Shown here one piece after another: positions 1 to 6,470 of a DNA stretch of 10,022 nt (position 1 is its first letter; the number at the start of each line of letters is the position of its first letter). Position numbers and translations under genes: made by a program. This DNA is from Deltaproteobacteria bacterium. Its GTDB lineage: Bacteria; Desulfobacterota_C; Deferrisomatia; Deferrisomatales; JACRMM01. The notes beneath the pieces were generated by a model, which saw only the letters and a program-made list of their open reading frames with translations, had not been told where the DNA came from and did no database searches. The DNA is taken from NCBI GenBank assembly GCA_016218905.1, contig JACRCS010000410.1, forward strand, positions 1-10,022, in the 5' to 3' direction.

Positions 1-1022
1 AGGCCGGGGATCGCCTTCAGGATCTCCCGCGGGACGTCGTAGACGCCGCGAGCCCCCCGCCGGTACTTCTTCGGCGGGTCGTGGCAGATCACCTGCCCCA
101 TGACCTTGATCTCCTTGCCCTTCCAGTGGACCCACGGCTCGGCGAGGCGCCCCAGGTGGCACGGGTCGTGGTAGGTGACCGTCATCGGGACATCCTTCGT
201 CAGCTTCAGGGTGCCGTTCTGGATGAGCCGATGGAGGTACTCCGTAAGGTGCAGGATCTCGACCGGGGGCTTCTTGCCGATCTTGTCGTACAGGACCTTG
301 TAGGCCTGGAAGCAATCGGAGCACGGATTGACGAGCGTCTCCACGCCCGCGGCCCGAAGCGCCTCCAGCGTGTGGTCTGCGTATTTGACGATCTCGTTGG
401 CGTAGCCCCACTGGTACGAGCGCCCCCCGCAACACACCTCTTCCTCGCCCCAGATGCCCACGTCGACGCCCGCGTCGAGGAGGAGTTGGAGGCCACCCCG
501 CACCACGGGCCAGAGCTCCTCGTCGTAGGCGTACCGGCAGCCGGCTCGAAAGGCGACCTTCGCTTTCTCGCGGTCGAGCCGCTTGACTGCGATCCCCGCA
601 GCCCAGTTGCCGCGGTCGGCCTTTTTGGCCTGCATCATGTTGTCTTCCTTTTTCAGGCCCTCGATGACGGGCAGATGCTGGAGCAGCCCTTCGCCGTCTT
701 CGACGAAGCGGATGCGGAGCTCCTGCATGTGCTCCAAGGGCTCGATGTCCTGAACCACTTTGCAGGAGACGTCACAATTTCCGTCCATCAGACATCGAAA
801 GACGGCGTCCTGAAAGGCGTCCGAGTAGTCGATTCGCCCATTCAGGAAGGAGTAGGCCATGTTGAACTTCCCGCCGGCCGCGTAGGCGTGCCAGTTGTAG
901 CGGGCGGCCGAAGGACACCCCTTGGTGAACTCGACGTCCCCCCAGTTCTCGTACGGGATCCATTTGCAGTAGGAGCACCTGGAGCACCGCTGCATATCGT
1001 GGACGAACTCCTGCAAGGCCAT
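1..1022 (-). CDS. CCG-domain (HdrD/GlcF-like) Fe-S oxidoreductase subunit, 3' end cut off by window edge
   Basis: I translated the minus strand from an ATG at 1022. The frame stays open for 340 codons to the left edge, so the C-terminus is missing. Seen: an N-terminal cysteine group C13-x2-C16-x2-C19 and a later C36-P, then C77, C83 and C87, as in ferredoxin-like cluster sites. A full cysteine-rich CCG domain follows: C162, C197-C198-G-G, and C234-x2-C237. These spacings (34 and 35 residues) fit the known CX31-39CCX35-36CXXC pattern of HdrB/HdrD/GlcF proteins, which bind a noncubane [4Fe-4S] cluster. A second CCG domain starts at YHDPCHLGR (284-292) and has about 30 extra residues, including C313, before GVYDVPREILKAIPG (326-340). 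No membrane segment is visible. A strong GAGGGAGG site lies 7 nt before the ATG. The gene starts 22 bp after the flavoprotein gene, so the two are probably co-transcribed and act as a complex. The electron-transfer role is inferred from family; the substrate is unknown. Confidence 0.85.
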   Translation of the reverse strand, partial: MALQEFVHDMQRCSRCSYCKWIPYENWGDVEFTKGCPSAARYNWHAYAAGGKFNMAYSFLNGRIDYSDAFQDAVFRCLMDGNCDVSCKVVQDIEPLEHMQELRIRFVEDGEGLLQHLPVIEGLKKEDNMMQAKKADRGNWAAGIAVKRLDREKAKVAFRAGCRYAYDEELWPVVRGGLQLLLDAGVDVGIWGEEEVCCGGRSYQWGYANEIVKYADHTLEALRAAGVETLVNPCSDCFQAYKVLYDKIGKKPPVEILHLTEYLHRLIQNGTLKLTKDVPMTVTYHDPCHLGRLAEPWVHWKGKEIKVMGQVICHDPPKKYRRGARGVYDVPREILKAIPG

Positions 1023-1044
1023 ATCGATGCCTCCCTCGGTCAGC

Positions 1045-2505
1045 TCAGAAACACAGTTGCCCTGGATTCAGGATTTGATTCGGATCGAAGACGGATTTCA
1101 CCTTCCGGAGCAAGTCGGTGGCGTCTCCGCGGTGGCCGTACGCGAGCTTCGCCCAGGGGCCGTAGGGGCGAGAGAAGAAGGCACCCTTCCGGGACAGGGT
1201 CTCCGCGCAGTCCTCCGCGAGCCGGCGAACCTGCTCGTTCTCGGCATCCTTCGCCGGGTCGAAGTACAGGTCGAACTCACAGTGGCAGCTCGTGCCCTGG
1301 ACCACGGGTTGGAGGTACACGCCCACGTCCGTCCACGGGACCTGCCGGGAACCGGAGAGGGCCGACACGGCTTCGATGAACCCCGGGGTCTTGTCCAACG
1401 TGGTCAGGAAGAAGACGTCCCGGCATCCCCCTTTGTAGGCGGCCTTCCAGTGCGGTTCCGCCGACGGGCCCGAGAGGATCGCACCGAGCTCGTCGCCCCT
1501 CGCCCCGAAGAGAGCCTCGACCGGCTCACACCCGGCCCGGACGGCCATCTCGCGGAAGTCCGCCTCCTGCCAGGCGACCTTCTGCTCCGGGAGCTCTCCG
1601 TAGCCTTCGAAGCTCGCGACCAGGATCCACGGCGGGAGCCGATCTCGCAGGGCGGCGATTTCCTTGGGCTCGCGGGCGAGAAGAGCGGCGAGGTTGAGGG
1701 CGTTCACGAGAAAGCAGTGGTCCGGCAGCCGCACCCGGGCCGCCTCCCGGCTCAAGCGGAGGAGGGGCTCCAGGCTCTGGGAGGGCACGAGGAGGGTTCG
1801 GCTGAATTGGGTGGCCTGGCGGCACTTCAAGCTGGCCCAGGTGACGACTCCCATGGTCCCCTGCGCCCCGGAGAGCAGTTTGTTCTCGTCCATCTGGGAG
1901 TGGCCGTAGGTGGTCATGTGGGCCTTGCCGATCTCCCACTGCTCCTCCAGCGAGCCCGGCCCGGCCGCCTCCCCGGTCCGCATCCGATCCCCGCTTCCGA
2001 ACACGACCTCGGCGCAGAGCAGCGGATCGGTCGCGTCCCAGTGGTGCGCCGGCATGGTCGTCGGCTCCCTCTCCAGGACGCTCGCTAGGACCGACTTCGA
2101 TCCCCTCGGGCAGAGGGGCAGGTACGCGGCGAGACCGGCCCTTTCCAGCTCGGGCTGGAGCTCGGCGTAGGTCACCCCGGCTTCCACCCATACCACCCGA
2201 TTCCGCGCGTCCGTGCGCAGGACCCGCTTCATCCGTGTGAGGTCGAGCAGGACCGCGCCGTCCACGCGGGGAGCCGTTCCCCCGTGAGTCTGGGGGAGGC
2301 CCGAGCTCACGGGAACAAGGGGTGTTCGGGTCTCGTTCGCCCAGTGGACGATCCGCTGCACTTCGTCCGAGCTGCCCGGTCTCACCACGCAGCTCGGACG
2401 CATCCCACCCGCCGAGCCCTCTTCGCCCACGTACCCGTCGACCACGCTTCGAGTCTCCAGAACGTGATCCCTTCCCACTATTTCCGACAGTCTTTCGCTA
2501 CCCAT
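1045..2505 (-). CDS. FAD-binding oxidoreductase, GlcD-like (PCMH/VAO fold)
   Basis: This 486-residue protein resembles the flavin subunit of glycolate/D-lactate-type dehydrogenases, which oxidise hydroxy acids or alcohols and pass electrons to an Fe-S partner. The FAD-binding PCMH domain spans about residues 36-228. It opens with RPSCVVRPGSSDEVQRIV (36-53), continues through a Gly/Ser-rich stretch at 68-79, and includes GAQGTMGVVTWASLKC (213-228), which corresponds to the GSEGTLGVIT-like motif of the family. The FAD-linked oxidase C-terminal domain ends in SVFDPNQILNPGQLCF (471-486), a typical family terminus. The length is normal. The ATG at 2505 has AGGGGAG upstream at 8 nt spacing. The stop is 22 bp before the Fe-S protein gene, so the pair probably forms one operon and one enzyme. 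It is transcribed divergently from the beta-oxidation operon. The substrate cannot be read from sequence: hydroxy acid, aromatic alcohol and acyl-derived substrates are all possible. Family assignment is firm; the specific reaction is not. Confidence 0.85.
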   Translation of the reverse strand: MGSERLSEIVGRDHVLETRSVVDGYVGEEGSAGGMRPSCVVRPGSSDEVQRIVHWANETRTPLVPVSSGLPQTHGGTAPRVDGAVLLDLTRMKRVLRTDARNRVVWVEAGVTYAELQPELERAGLAAYLPLCPRGSKSVLASVLEREPTTMPAHHWDATDPLLCAEVVFGSGDRMRTGEAAGPGSLEEQWEIGKAHMTTYGHSQMDENKLLSGAQGTMGVVTWASLKCRQATQFSRTLLVPSQSLEPLLRLSREAARVRLPDHCFLVNALNLAALLAREPKEIAALRDRLPPWILVASFEGYGELPEQKVAWQEADFREMAVRAGCEPVEALFGARGDELGAILSGPSAEPHWKAAYKGGCRDVFFLTTLDKTPGFIEAVSALSGSRQVPWTDVGVYLQPVVQGTSCHCEFDLYFDPAKDAENEQVRRLAEDCAETLSRKGAFFSRPYGPWAKLAYGHRGDATDLLRKVKSVFDPNQILNPGQLCF

Positions 2506-2684
2506 GGCTTCGACTCCCCTGACGAAAGGCGGGACACAAGAACGGTGTTTGCAGGATCAAAGGTAGCGGGCACGAAGAAGGCGAAACAACGGACGTAGGT
2601 ACAGTTTGGAGGCAGGAGACCTGTCCTAAGGGGCAAATGGAACGTAAGATCCGAGCCCCGGCCTTCCGGCCGAAGCGGATCTAT

Positions 2685-2834
2685 CAGGATGCTGAAAAAC
2701 CCCCTCCGTGGGTTTTTCAGCTACGGGTTCTCGGGGGCGGCCCCTTCGAACCCTCACGAATCGCTACGCTTTTCAAGCTCCGCGATTCGGCGCCCCCTCC
2801 TTGGGGCGCACGCAGGCTGCTTTTCAGCAGCCTG
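2685..2834. repeat. MITE/REP-like palindromic element with terminal inverted repeats
   Basis: The left end CAGGATGCTGAAAA (2685-2698) is the reverse complement of the right end TTTTCAGCAGCCTG (2821-2834) at 13 of 14 positions. The 4-bp direct repeat CTAT lies immediately outside both ends (2681-2684 and 2835-2838), as a target-site duplication would. The interior folds into five successive hairpins with 0-3 nt between them: 2691-2721, 2725-2753, 2757-2789, 2790-2809 and 2812-2835. No protein-coding content is credible. Such ends and folding are typical of small non-autonomous mobile elements and REP-type repeats of environmental high-GC genomes. Family membership and copy number cannot be judged from one copy. 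The 4-bp duplication could be chance, because TA within it also matches in the extended inverted repeat. Confidence 0.65.
2691..2721. repeat. 12-bp perfect hairpin inside the repeat element
   Basis: GCTGAAAAACCC (2691-2702) and GGGTTTTTCAGC (2710-2721) are perfect reverse complements around a 7-nt loop. It is the strongest inverted repeat in the intergenic region. The T run sits inside the stem and no U-tract follows on either strand, so it does not look like an intrinsic terminator. It also lies upstream of both flanking genes. Confidence 0.8.
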
Positions 2835-2904
2835 CTATTGACTTCCCTCGCTCTTCGCCGCCCTTCCCGGCTCGGCCTCATGGAGCCGATCTCGCCGGAC
2901 CCTC

Positions 2905-2914
2905 TCGGATCCGA
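2905..2914. promoter_or_regulatory. 10-bp perfect palindrome, weak operator candidate
   Basis: TCGGATCCGA reads the same on both strands and lies 112 bp before the acyl-CoA synthetase start, outside the repeat element. A nearby hairpin-type inverted repeat, CGGCTC (2868-2873) with GAGCCG (2883-2888), precedes it. A dimeric regulator such as a TetR-family fatty-acid repressor could bind a palindrome in this position. However, the match does not extend beyond 10 bp, and in GC-rich DNA it can easily be chance. Confidence 0.15.
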
Positions 2915-3013
2915 CCCACCTCCGGGCAGGGCCACAAGCCGCAAAACTGTACCTTCGTCCGTTGTGACGCCCCCACAGCGACCGATAGCCTTGCGCCCGG
3001 AAATCTTCGTCAC

Positions 3014-3018
3014 AGGAG
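3014..3018 (+). promoter_or_regulatory. Ribosome binding site fixing the acyl-CoA synthetase start
   Basis: AGGAG lies 8 nt before the ATG at 3027, at good spacing. This favours the 554-residue protein over the 684-residue reading from the ATG at 2637. That earlier ATG has AAGGGG only 3 nt upstream, and its extra 130 residues include translation of the repeat element. Confidence 0.75.
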
Positions 3019-3026
3019 CGCCGCAC

Positions 3027-4691
3027 ATGCGAATCAAGCTCGCCCCTCGGACGCCCTCTGCCTACGGGTACCCGCTCCTCCTCAAGCAACTCCTGCACAC
3101 GCCCCTGGCGTGGTCTCCGGATCAGGAGATCGTCTACCGCGACCGCAGCCGGTACACCTACCGCGACCTCCTGGGCCGCATCGGACGGCTCGCCAACGGG
3201 CTGGCGAGCCTCTGCGTGTCCGCCGGGGAAACCGTGGCCGTGCTGGACTGGGACAGCCACCGATACCTGGAGTGCTTCTTCGCGGTTCCGATGATGGGCG
3301 CCGTGCTCCACACCGTGAACGTTCGCCTGTCCCAGGAGCAGCTCCTCTACACGATCAACCACGCGGAGGACGACGTCCTCCTCGTGAACTCGGACTTCCT
3401 CCCGATCGTGGAGGCGGTGGCGGACCGCTTCGAGAAGCCCAAGAAGCTCGTCCTCCTGACCGACGAACGGACGGCTCCCCCTCGCTCTCCCCTCCCCTTC
3501 TCCGCGGAATACGAGGAACTGCTCGCGCGCAGCAGTCCGGATTGCGACTTCCCGGACTTCGACGAGGGCGCGTGCGCCACCCTGTTCTACACCACCGGCA
3601 CCACGGGCCTCCCCAAGGGCGTGTGCTTCAGCCACCGCCAGCTCGTGCTCCACACGCTCGCCGGCATGGCGGCCTACGGGATCCCGCGCAGTCAGGGCCG
3701 GCTCCATCGGGATGACGTCTACATGCCCATCACGCCCATGTTCCACGCCCACGCCTGGGGAGTCCCCTACATGGCCACGGCCATGGGCGTGAAGCAGGTC
3801 TACCCGGGCAGGTACGACCCGGCCGAGCTCCTCGCGTTGAAGGCGAGAGAGGGCGTCACCTTCTCCCACTGCGTGCCGACGATCCTCGACATGGTCCTTT
3901 CCCACCCGACCGCCGCCTCCGTGGACCTGTCCGGCTGGAAGGTCATCACCGGCGGGTCGGTGCTGCCGGCTCCCCTCTGCAAGAGGGCGATGGAGCGGGG
4001 GATCGACATCTGGAGCGGGTTCGGGATGTCCGAGATGTGCCCCACCGCGTGCCAGTCCCAGCTCGACACCGCCATGCTCTCGAAGGATCCGGACGGTCAG
4101 GCGGAGGTCCGCTGCAAAGGCGGACGGCCCGTACCCCTGGTCCAGATGCGGATCGTCGACCCGGACCTGAAGGATCTGCCGCACGACGGCAAGGTCACGG
4201 GAGAGGTCGTGTACCGCGCTCCGTGGGCTACCCAGGGGTACCTCAAGGACGCGGAGAGCTCCGAGAAGCTCTGGCTCGGCGGCTATCTCCACACGGGAGA
4301 CGTCGCGTGCATCGACGGGACGGGTTTCGTGAAGGTCTCCGACCGGCTGAAGGACGTGATCAAGACCGGCGGGGAGTGGGTCTCGACCCTCGATCTGGAA
4401 GCGGCCCTCGCCCGTCACCCCGGGGTGAGGGAGGTCGCCGTGGTCGGCGTTCCCGACGCCAAGTGGGGGGAGAGGCCGCTCGCCCTCGTGGTCCTCGGGG
4501 ATCCCCGAGCGGGGCCCGGGGAGGAGGAGCTCCGGGCGTACGTGCGAGAGCAGGCGGAGAAGGGGGTGGTCTCCAGGTACGGCGTTCCGGACCGGATCCT
4601 CTTCGTGGGCGAGATCGACAAGACGAGCGTCGGCAAGGTGGACAAGAAGGTACTGCGGGAGCGGTACAAAGCGAGGGGAACCGATGGCTAG
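3027..4691 (+). CDS. Fatty acyl-CoA synthetase (AMP-forming acid-CoA ligase, AlkK/FadD-like)
   Basis: The 554-residue enzyme activates a fatty acid to acyl-CoA through an acyl-adenylate, the entry step to beta-oxidation. Seen in order: N-terminal AMP-binding region (SRYTYRDLLGRIGRLANGLA, 41-60); phosphate-binding loop YTTGTTGLPKG (188-198); MFHAHAWGVPY (238-248), typical of medium/long-chain fatty-acid ligases; WSGFGMSEMCPT (329-340), the A5 adenine-site motif; LHTGD (421-425); SDRLKDVIKTGGEWVS (438-453), the hinge; and TSVGKVDKK (533-541) with K537 as the expected adenylation lysine. Length and motif order are normal for the family. I chose the ATG at 3027 because of its Shine-Dalgarno site and because family similarity begins shortly after it. 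An open frame reaches 390 bp further upstream but crosses the repeat element. The stop overlaps fadE by 8 bp, so the two are translationally linked. Chain length is not certain; medium to long is likely from the operon context. Confidence 0.92.
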   Translation: MRIKLAPRTPSAYGYPLLLKQLLHTPLAWSPDQEIVYRDRSRYTYRDLLGRIGRLANGLASLCVSAGETVAVLDWDSHRYLECFFAVPMMGAVLHTVNVRLSQEQLLYTINHAEDDVLLVNSDFLPIVEAVADRFEKPKKLVLLTDERTAPPRSPLPFSAEYEELLARSSPDCDFPDFDEGACATLFYTTGTTGLPKGVCFSHRQLVLHTLAGMAAYGIPRSQGRLHRDDVYMPITPMFHAHAWGVPYMATAMGVKQVYPGRYDPAELLALKAREGVTFSHCVPTILDMVLSHPTAASVDLSGWKVITGGSVLPAPLCKRAMERGIDIWSGFGMSEMCPTACQSQLDTAMLSKDPDGQAEVRCKGGRPVPLVQMRIVDPDLKDLPHDGKVTGEVVYRAPWATQGYLKDAESSEKLWLGGYLHTGDVACIDGTGFVKVSDRLKDVIKTGGEWVSTLDLEAALARHPGVREVAVVGVPDAKWGERPLALVVLGDPRAGPGEEELRAYVREQAEKGVVSRYGVPDRILFVGEIDKTSVGKVDKKVLRERYKARGTDG

Positions 4692-6432
4692 CGAATCGTG
4701 CACGCGAGGCGGGGCCTTCCTCGTCGAAGACCCGGCGCCGTCCGACGTCTTCACCCCGGAGGACTTCACGTCCGAACAACGCCAGTTCGCTCGAACGGCC
4801 CGGGAATTCGTCGAAAAAGAAGTCTTGCCCCACTCGGACCGGATCGAGGCGAAGGACTTCGCGCTCTCGAAGGACCTGATGCTGCGGGCCGGAGAGCTCG
4901 GACTCCTCCTGGCGGACATCCCGGAGGAGTACGGTGGGCTGGAACTCGACAAGCCGACGAGCGCCCTCATCTACGAGAGTCTGGCGGGCCAGACCTCCTT
5001 CCAGACCCTCTGCGGGGTGCAGACGAGCATCGGCAGCCTGCCCATCGTCTACTACGGCACCCCGGAACAGAGGCAGCGCTACCTCCCCCCCCTCTCCACG
5101 GGCGAATGGGTCGGCTGTTACTGTCTGACGGAGCCGTCCGCCGGCTCGGACGCCCTCTCCTGCCGGACCCGGGCGGTCCTCTCCGACGACGGGACGCACT
5201 ACGTCCTGAACGGGACGAAGCAGTTCATCACCAATGCCGGCGTAGCCGACGTCTTCACCGTCTTCGCCAAGGTCGACGGAAAGGACTTCACCGCTTTCAT
5301 CGTCGAGAGGAGCACGCCCGGTCTCTCCACCGGCCCGGAGGAGCACAAGATGGGGCTCCGGGGCAGCTCGACGACGACCGTCATCCTTCAGGACGCCGAA
5401 GTACCGGCCGGAAACGTCCTGGGAGAGATCGGGAAGGGCCACAAGATCGCCTTCAACATCCTGAACCTGGGCCGGCTGAGGCTCAGCGTGCACTCGACGG
5501 GCCTCTGCAAGCGCGCCCTCGAGGCCAGCCTCGCGTCCTGCCTCGAGCGGACGCAGTTCGGCCGGAGGCTCGCGGACTTCGGCGCGATCCGCGAGAAGCT
5601 CGCGGAGATGGTCGTCCGCACGTACGTGGTCGAGTCCGCCGCGTACCGGACGCTCGGGCTGATCGAGTCGCACATCGAAGCGAGCGGGGCTCCCCGTGCC
5701 CAGGCGGCGCTCGCGGCCGGACAGGAGTTCCAGGCCGAGTGCGCCCTCGTGAAGGTGCTCGGCACCGAGATCCTCGACGCCGTGGTCGACGAGGCGGTCC
5801 AGTGCTTCGGCGGGTACGGCTACTGCTCCGACTACGCCGTGGAGCACTTCTACCGGGACGCGCGGGTCAACCGGATCTACGAGGGGACGAACGAGATCAA
5901 TCGGATCTTCGCCGCCGCCGCCCTGTCGCGTTCGGCGCCCGCGGGAGACCCCGCCCTCGCCGGAGGCCTCCAGCACGGGGCTCCCGCGAGCCCCTCGGCC
6001 GGTGAGGACCTCTTCGGGAGTGAGACGGGGATCGTCCGGAGCCTGAAGCGAGTCTCCCTTCTCGCCATGGACGCTGCGAGGAGGAAGCACGGAGGGGCTC
6101 TCCCCGAGCAGCAAGCGCTTCTCACGCGGATCTCCGACCTCCTCATCCTCACCTATGGGGCGGAGTCTGCGCTCCTGCGGGCGCGAAAGGATGCCGAACG
6201 CCGGGGTCCCGAACGAATCGACGTGCCGGCGGCGGCCGCACGGGTCGCCTGCGAGGAAGCGGCGCGGCACGCCGAAAGCGTCGGCCGGGAGCTCGCCGTG
6301 GCCCTCGGCAGCGCCGGGCAAGATCTGCGCGGGGCGCTCGGTCTCCTCGCGAGCCGGAGTTCGGCGGACACCATGGCCCTGCGGGAGCACATCGCCGCCA
6401 CCATCGTCGAGAGGGAGCGGCTGGTCCTTTGA
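4684..6432 (+). CDS. fadE: Acyl-CoA dehydrogenase, FadE (VLCAD/YusJ-type)
   Basis: The 582-residue flavoenzyme makes trans-2-enoyl-CoA from acyl-CoA, the first oxidation of beta-oxidation, and normally passes electrons to ETF. The N-terminus (GGAFLVEDPAPSDVFTPEDF, 9-28) closely resembles my recollection of Bacillus FadE (YusJ). The family signature CYCLTEPSAGSD is at 145-156, followed by the beta-domain segment LNGTKQFITNAG (175-186). QFGRRLADFGAIREKLAEMV (291-310) matches the second acyl-CoA dehydrogenase signature. YEGTNEINR (399-407) carries the expected catalytic base, E400. Beyond the roughly 410-residue core is a 170-residue C-terminal extension, as in the VLCAD/ACAD9 and YusJ group. 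It begins with an Ala/Gly/Pro/Ser-rich linker (about 414-440) and continues as a helical domain. GAGGGG lies 5-6 nt before the ATG, inside the end of the ligase gene, and the genes overlap by 8 bp. No ETF gene is in the window. Confidence 0.93.
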   Translation: MASESCTRGGAFLVEDPAPSDVFTPEDFTSEQRQFARTAREFVEKEVLPHSDRIEAKDFALSKDLMLRAGELGLLLADIPEEYGGLELDKPTSALIYESLAGQTSFQTLCGVQTSIGSLPIVYYGTPEQRQRYLPPLSTGEWVGCYCLTEPSAGSDALSCRTRAVLSDDGTHYVLNGTKQFITNAGVADVFTVFAKVDGKDFTAFIVERSTPGLSTGPEEHKMGLRGSSTTTVILQDAEVPAGNVLGEIGKGHKIAFNILNLGRLRLSVHSTGLCKRALEASLASCLERTQFGRRLADFGAIREKLAEMVVRTYVVESAAYRTLGLIESHIEASGAPRAQAALAAGQEFQAECALVKVLGTEILDAVVDEAVQCFGGYGYCSDYAVEHFYRDARVNRIYEGTNEINRIFAAAALSRSAPAGDPALAGGLQHGAPASPSAGEDLFGSETGIVRSLKRVSLLAMDAARRKHGGALPEQQALLTRISDLLILTYGAESALLRARKDAERRGPERIDVPAAAARVACEEAARHAESVGRELAVALGSAGQDLRGALGLLASRSSADTMALREHIAATIVERERLVL

Positions 6433-6464
6433 GCTCGGGGACGGCCCCTTTTGCGGAGGAGAGC

Positions 6465-6470
6465 AGGAGA
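6465..6470 (+). promoter_or_regulatory. Ribosome binding sites before fadN
   Basis: AGGAGA (6465-6470) sits 6 nt before the ATG at 6477, while GGAGGAG (6455-6461) sits 9 nt before the ATG at 6471. Either ATG can therefore be the start, and the proteins differ by only two residues. A TTG at 6429 would extend the protein by 14 residues but overlaps the fadE stop and has no such site, so it is disfavoured. Confidence 0.6.

Larger units (their letters stand above)
2506..3026. other. Divergent intergenic region (521 bp)
   Basis: This stretch separates the 5' ends of the flavoprotein gene (minus) and the acyl-CoA synthetase gene (plus), so promoters for both should lie here. Its central part is the structured repeat at 2685-2834. 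I see no convincing -35/-10 pair on either strand; TTGACT at 2838-2843 has no matching -10 at 16-18 bp. On the plus strand a reading frame is open from an ATG at 2637 into the downstream gene. Its translation is Pro/Arg/Ser-rich and does not resemble an acyl-CoA synthetase N-terminus, so I treat it as non-coding. No tRNA, CRISPR or transposase remnant is visible. Confidence 0.7.

Noticed and set aside
81..2088. Plus-strand frames (81-1379 and 1027-2088) over the flavoprotein and Fe-S genes
   Set aside because: The minus strand carries clear FAD-domain and CCG cysteine motifs here. The plus-strand translations show no family features.
2691..2721. Hairpin with A/T-rich stem read as an intrinsic terminator
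   Set aside because: The T run is part of the stem and no U-tract follows on either strand. The hairpin lies upstream of both divergent genes and is one of a series of hairpins inside the repeat.
2838..2866. TTGACT as a -35 promoter box
   Set aside because: No -10-like hexamer occurs at 16-18 bp, and the TTG partly falls in the repeat element's right flank.
2880..2882. ATG at 2880 as an alternative start of the acyl-CoA synthetase
   Set aside because: It has no ribosome binding site, and the following residues (Pro/Ser/Arg-rich) do not match the family N-terminus, unlike those from 3027.
2835..4970. Minus-strand open frame of 711 residues opposite the acyl-CoA synthetase, and a similar one at 4360-6477 opposite fadE
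   Set aside because: Same GC-driven antisense effect. No domain is recognisable, and they would overlap firmly identified genes almost completely.
6429..6470. TTG start at 6429 for the FadN protein (799 residues)
   Set aside because: The added 14 residues lack family similarity, and the TTG overlaps the fadE stop. Two ATGs at 6471 and 6477 have strong ribosome binding sites.
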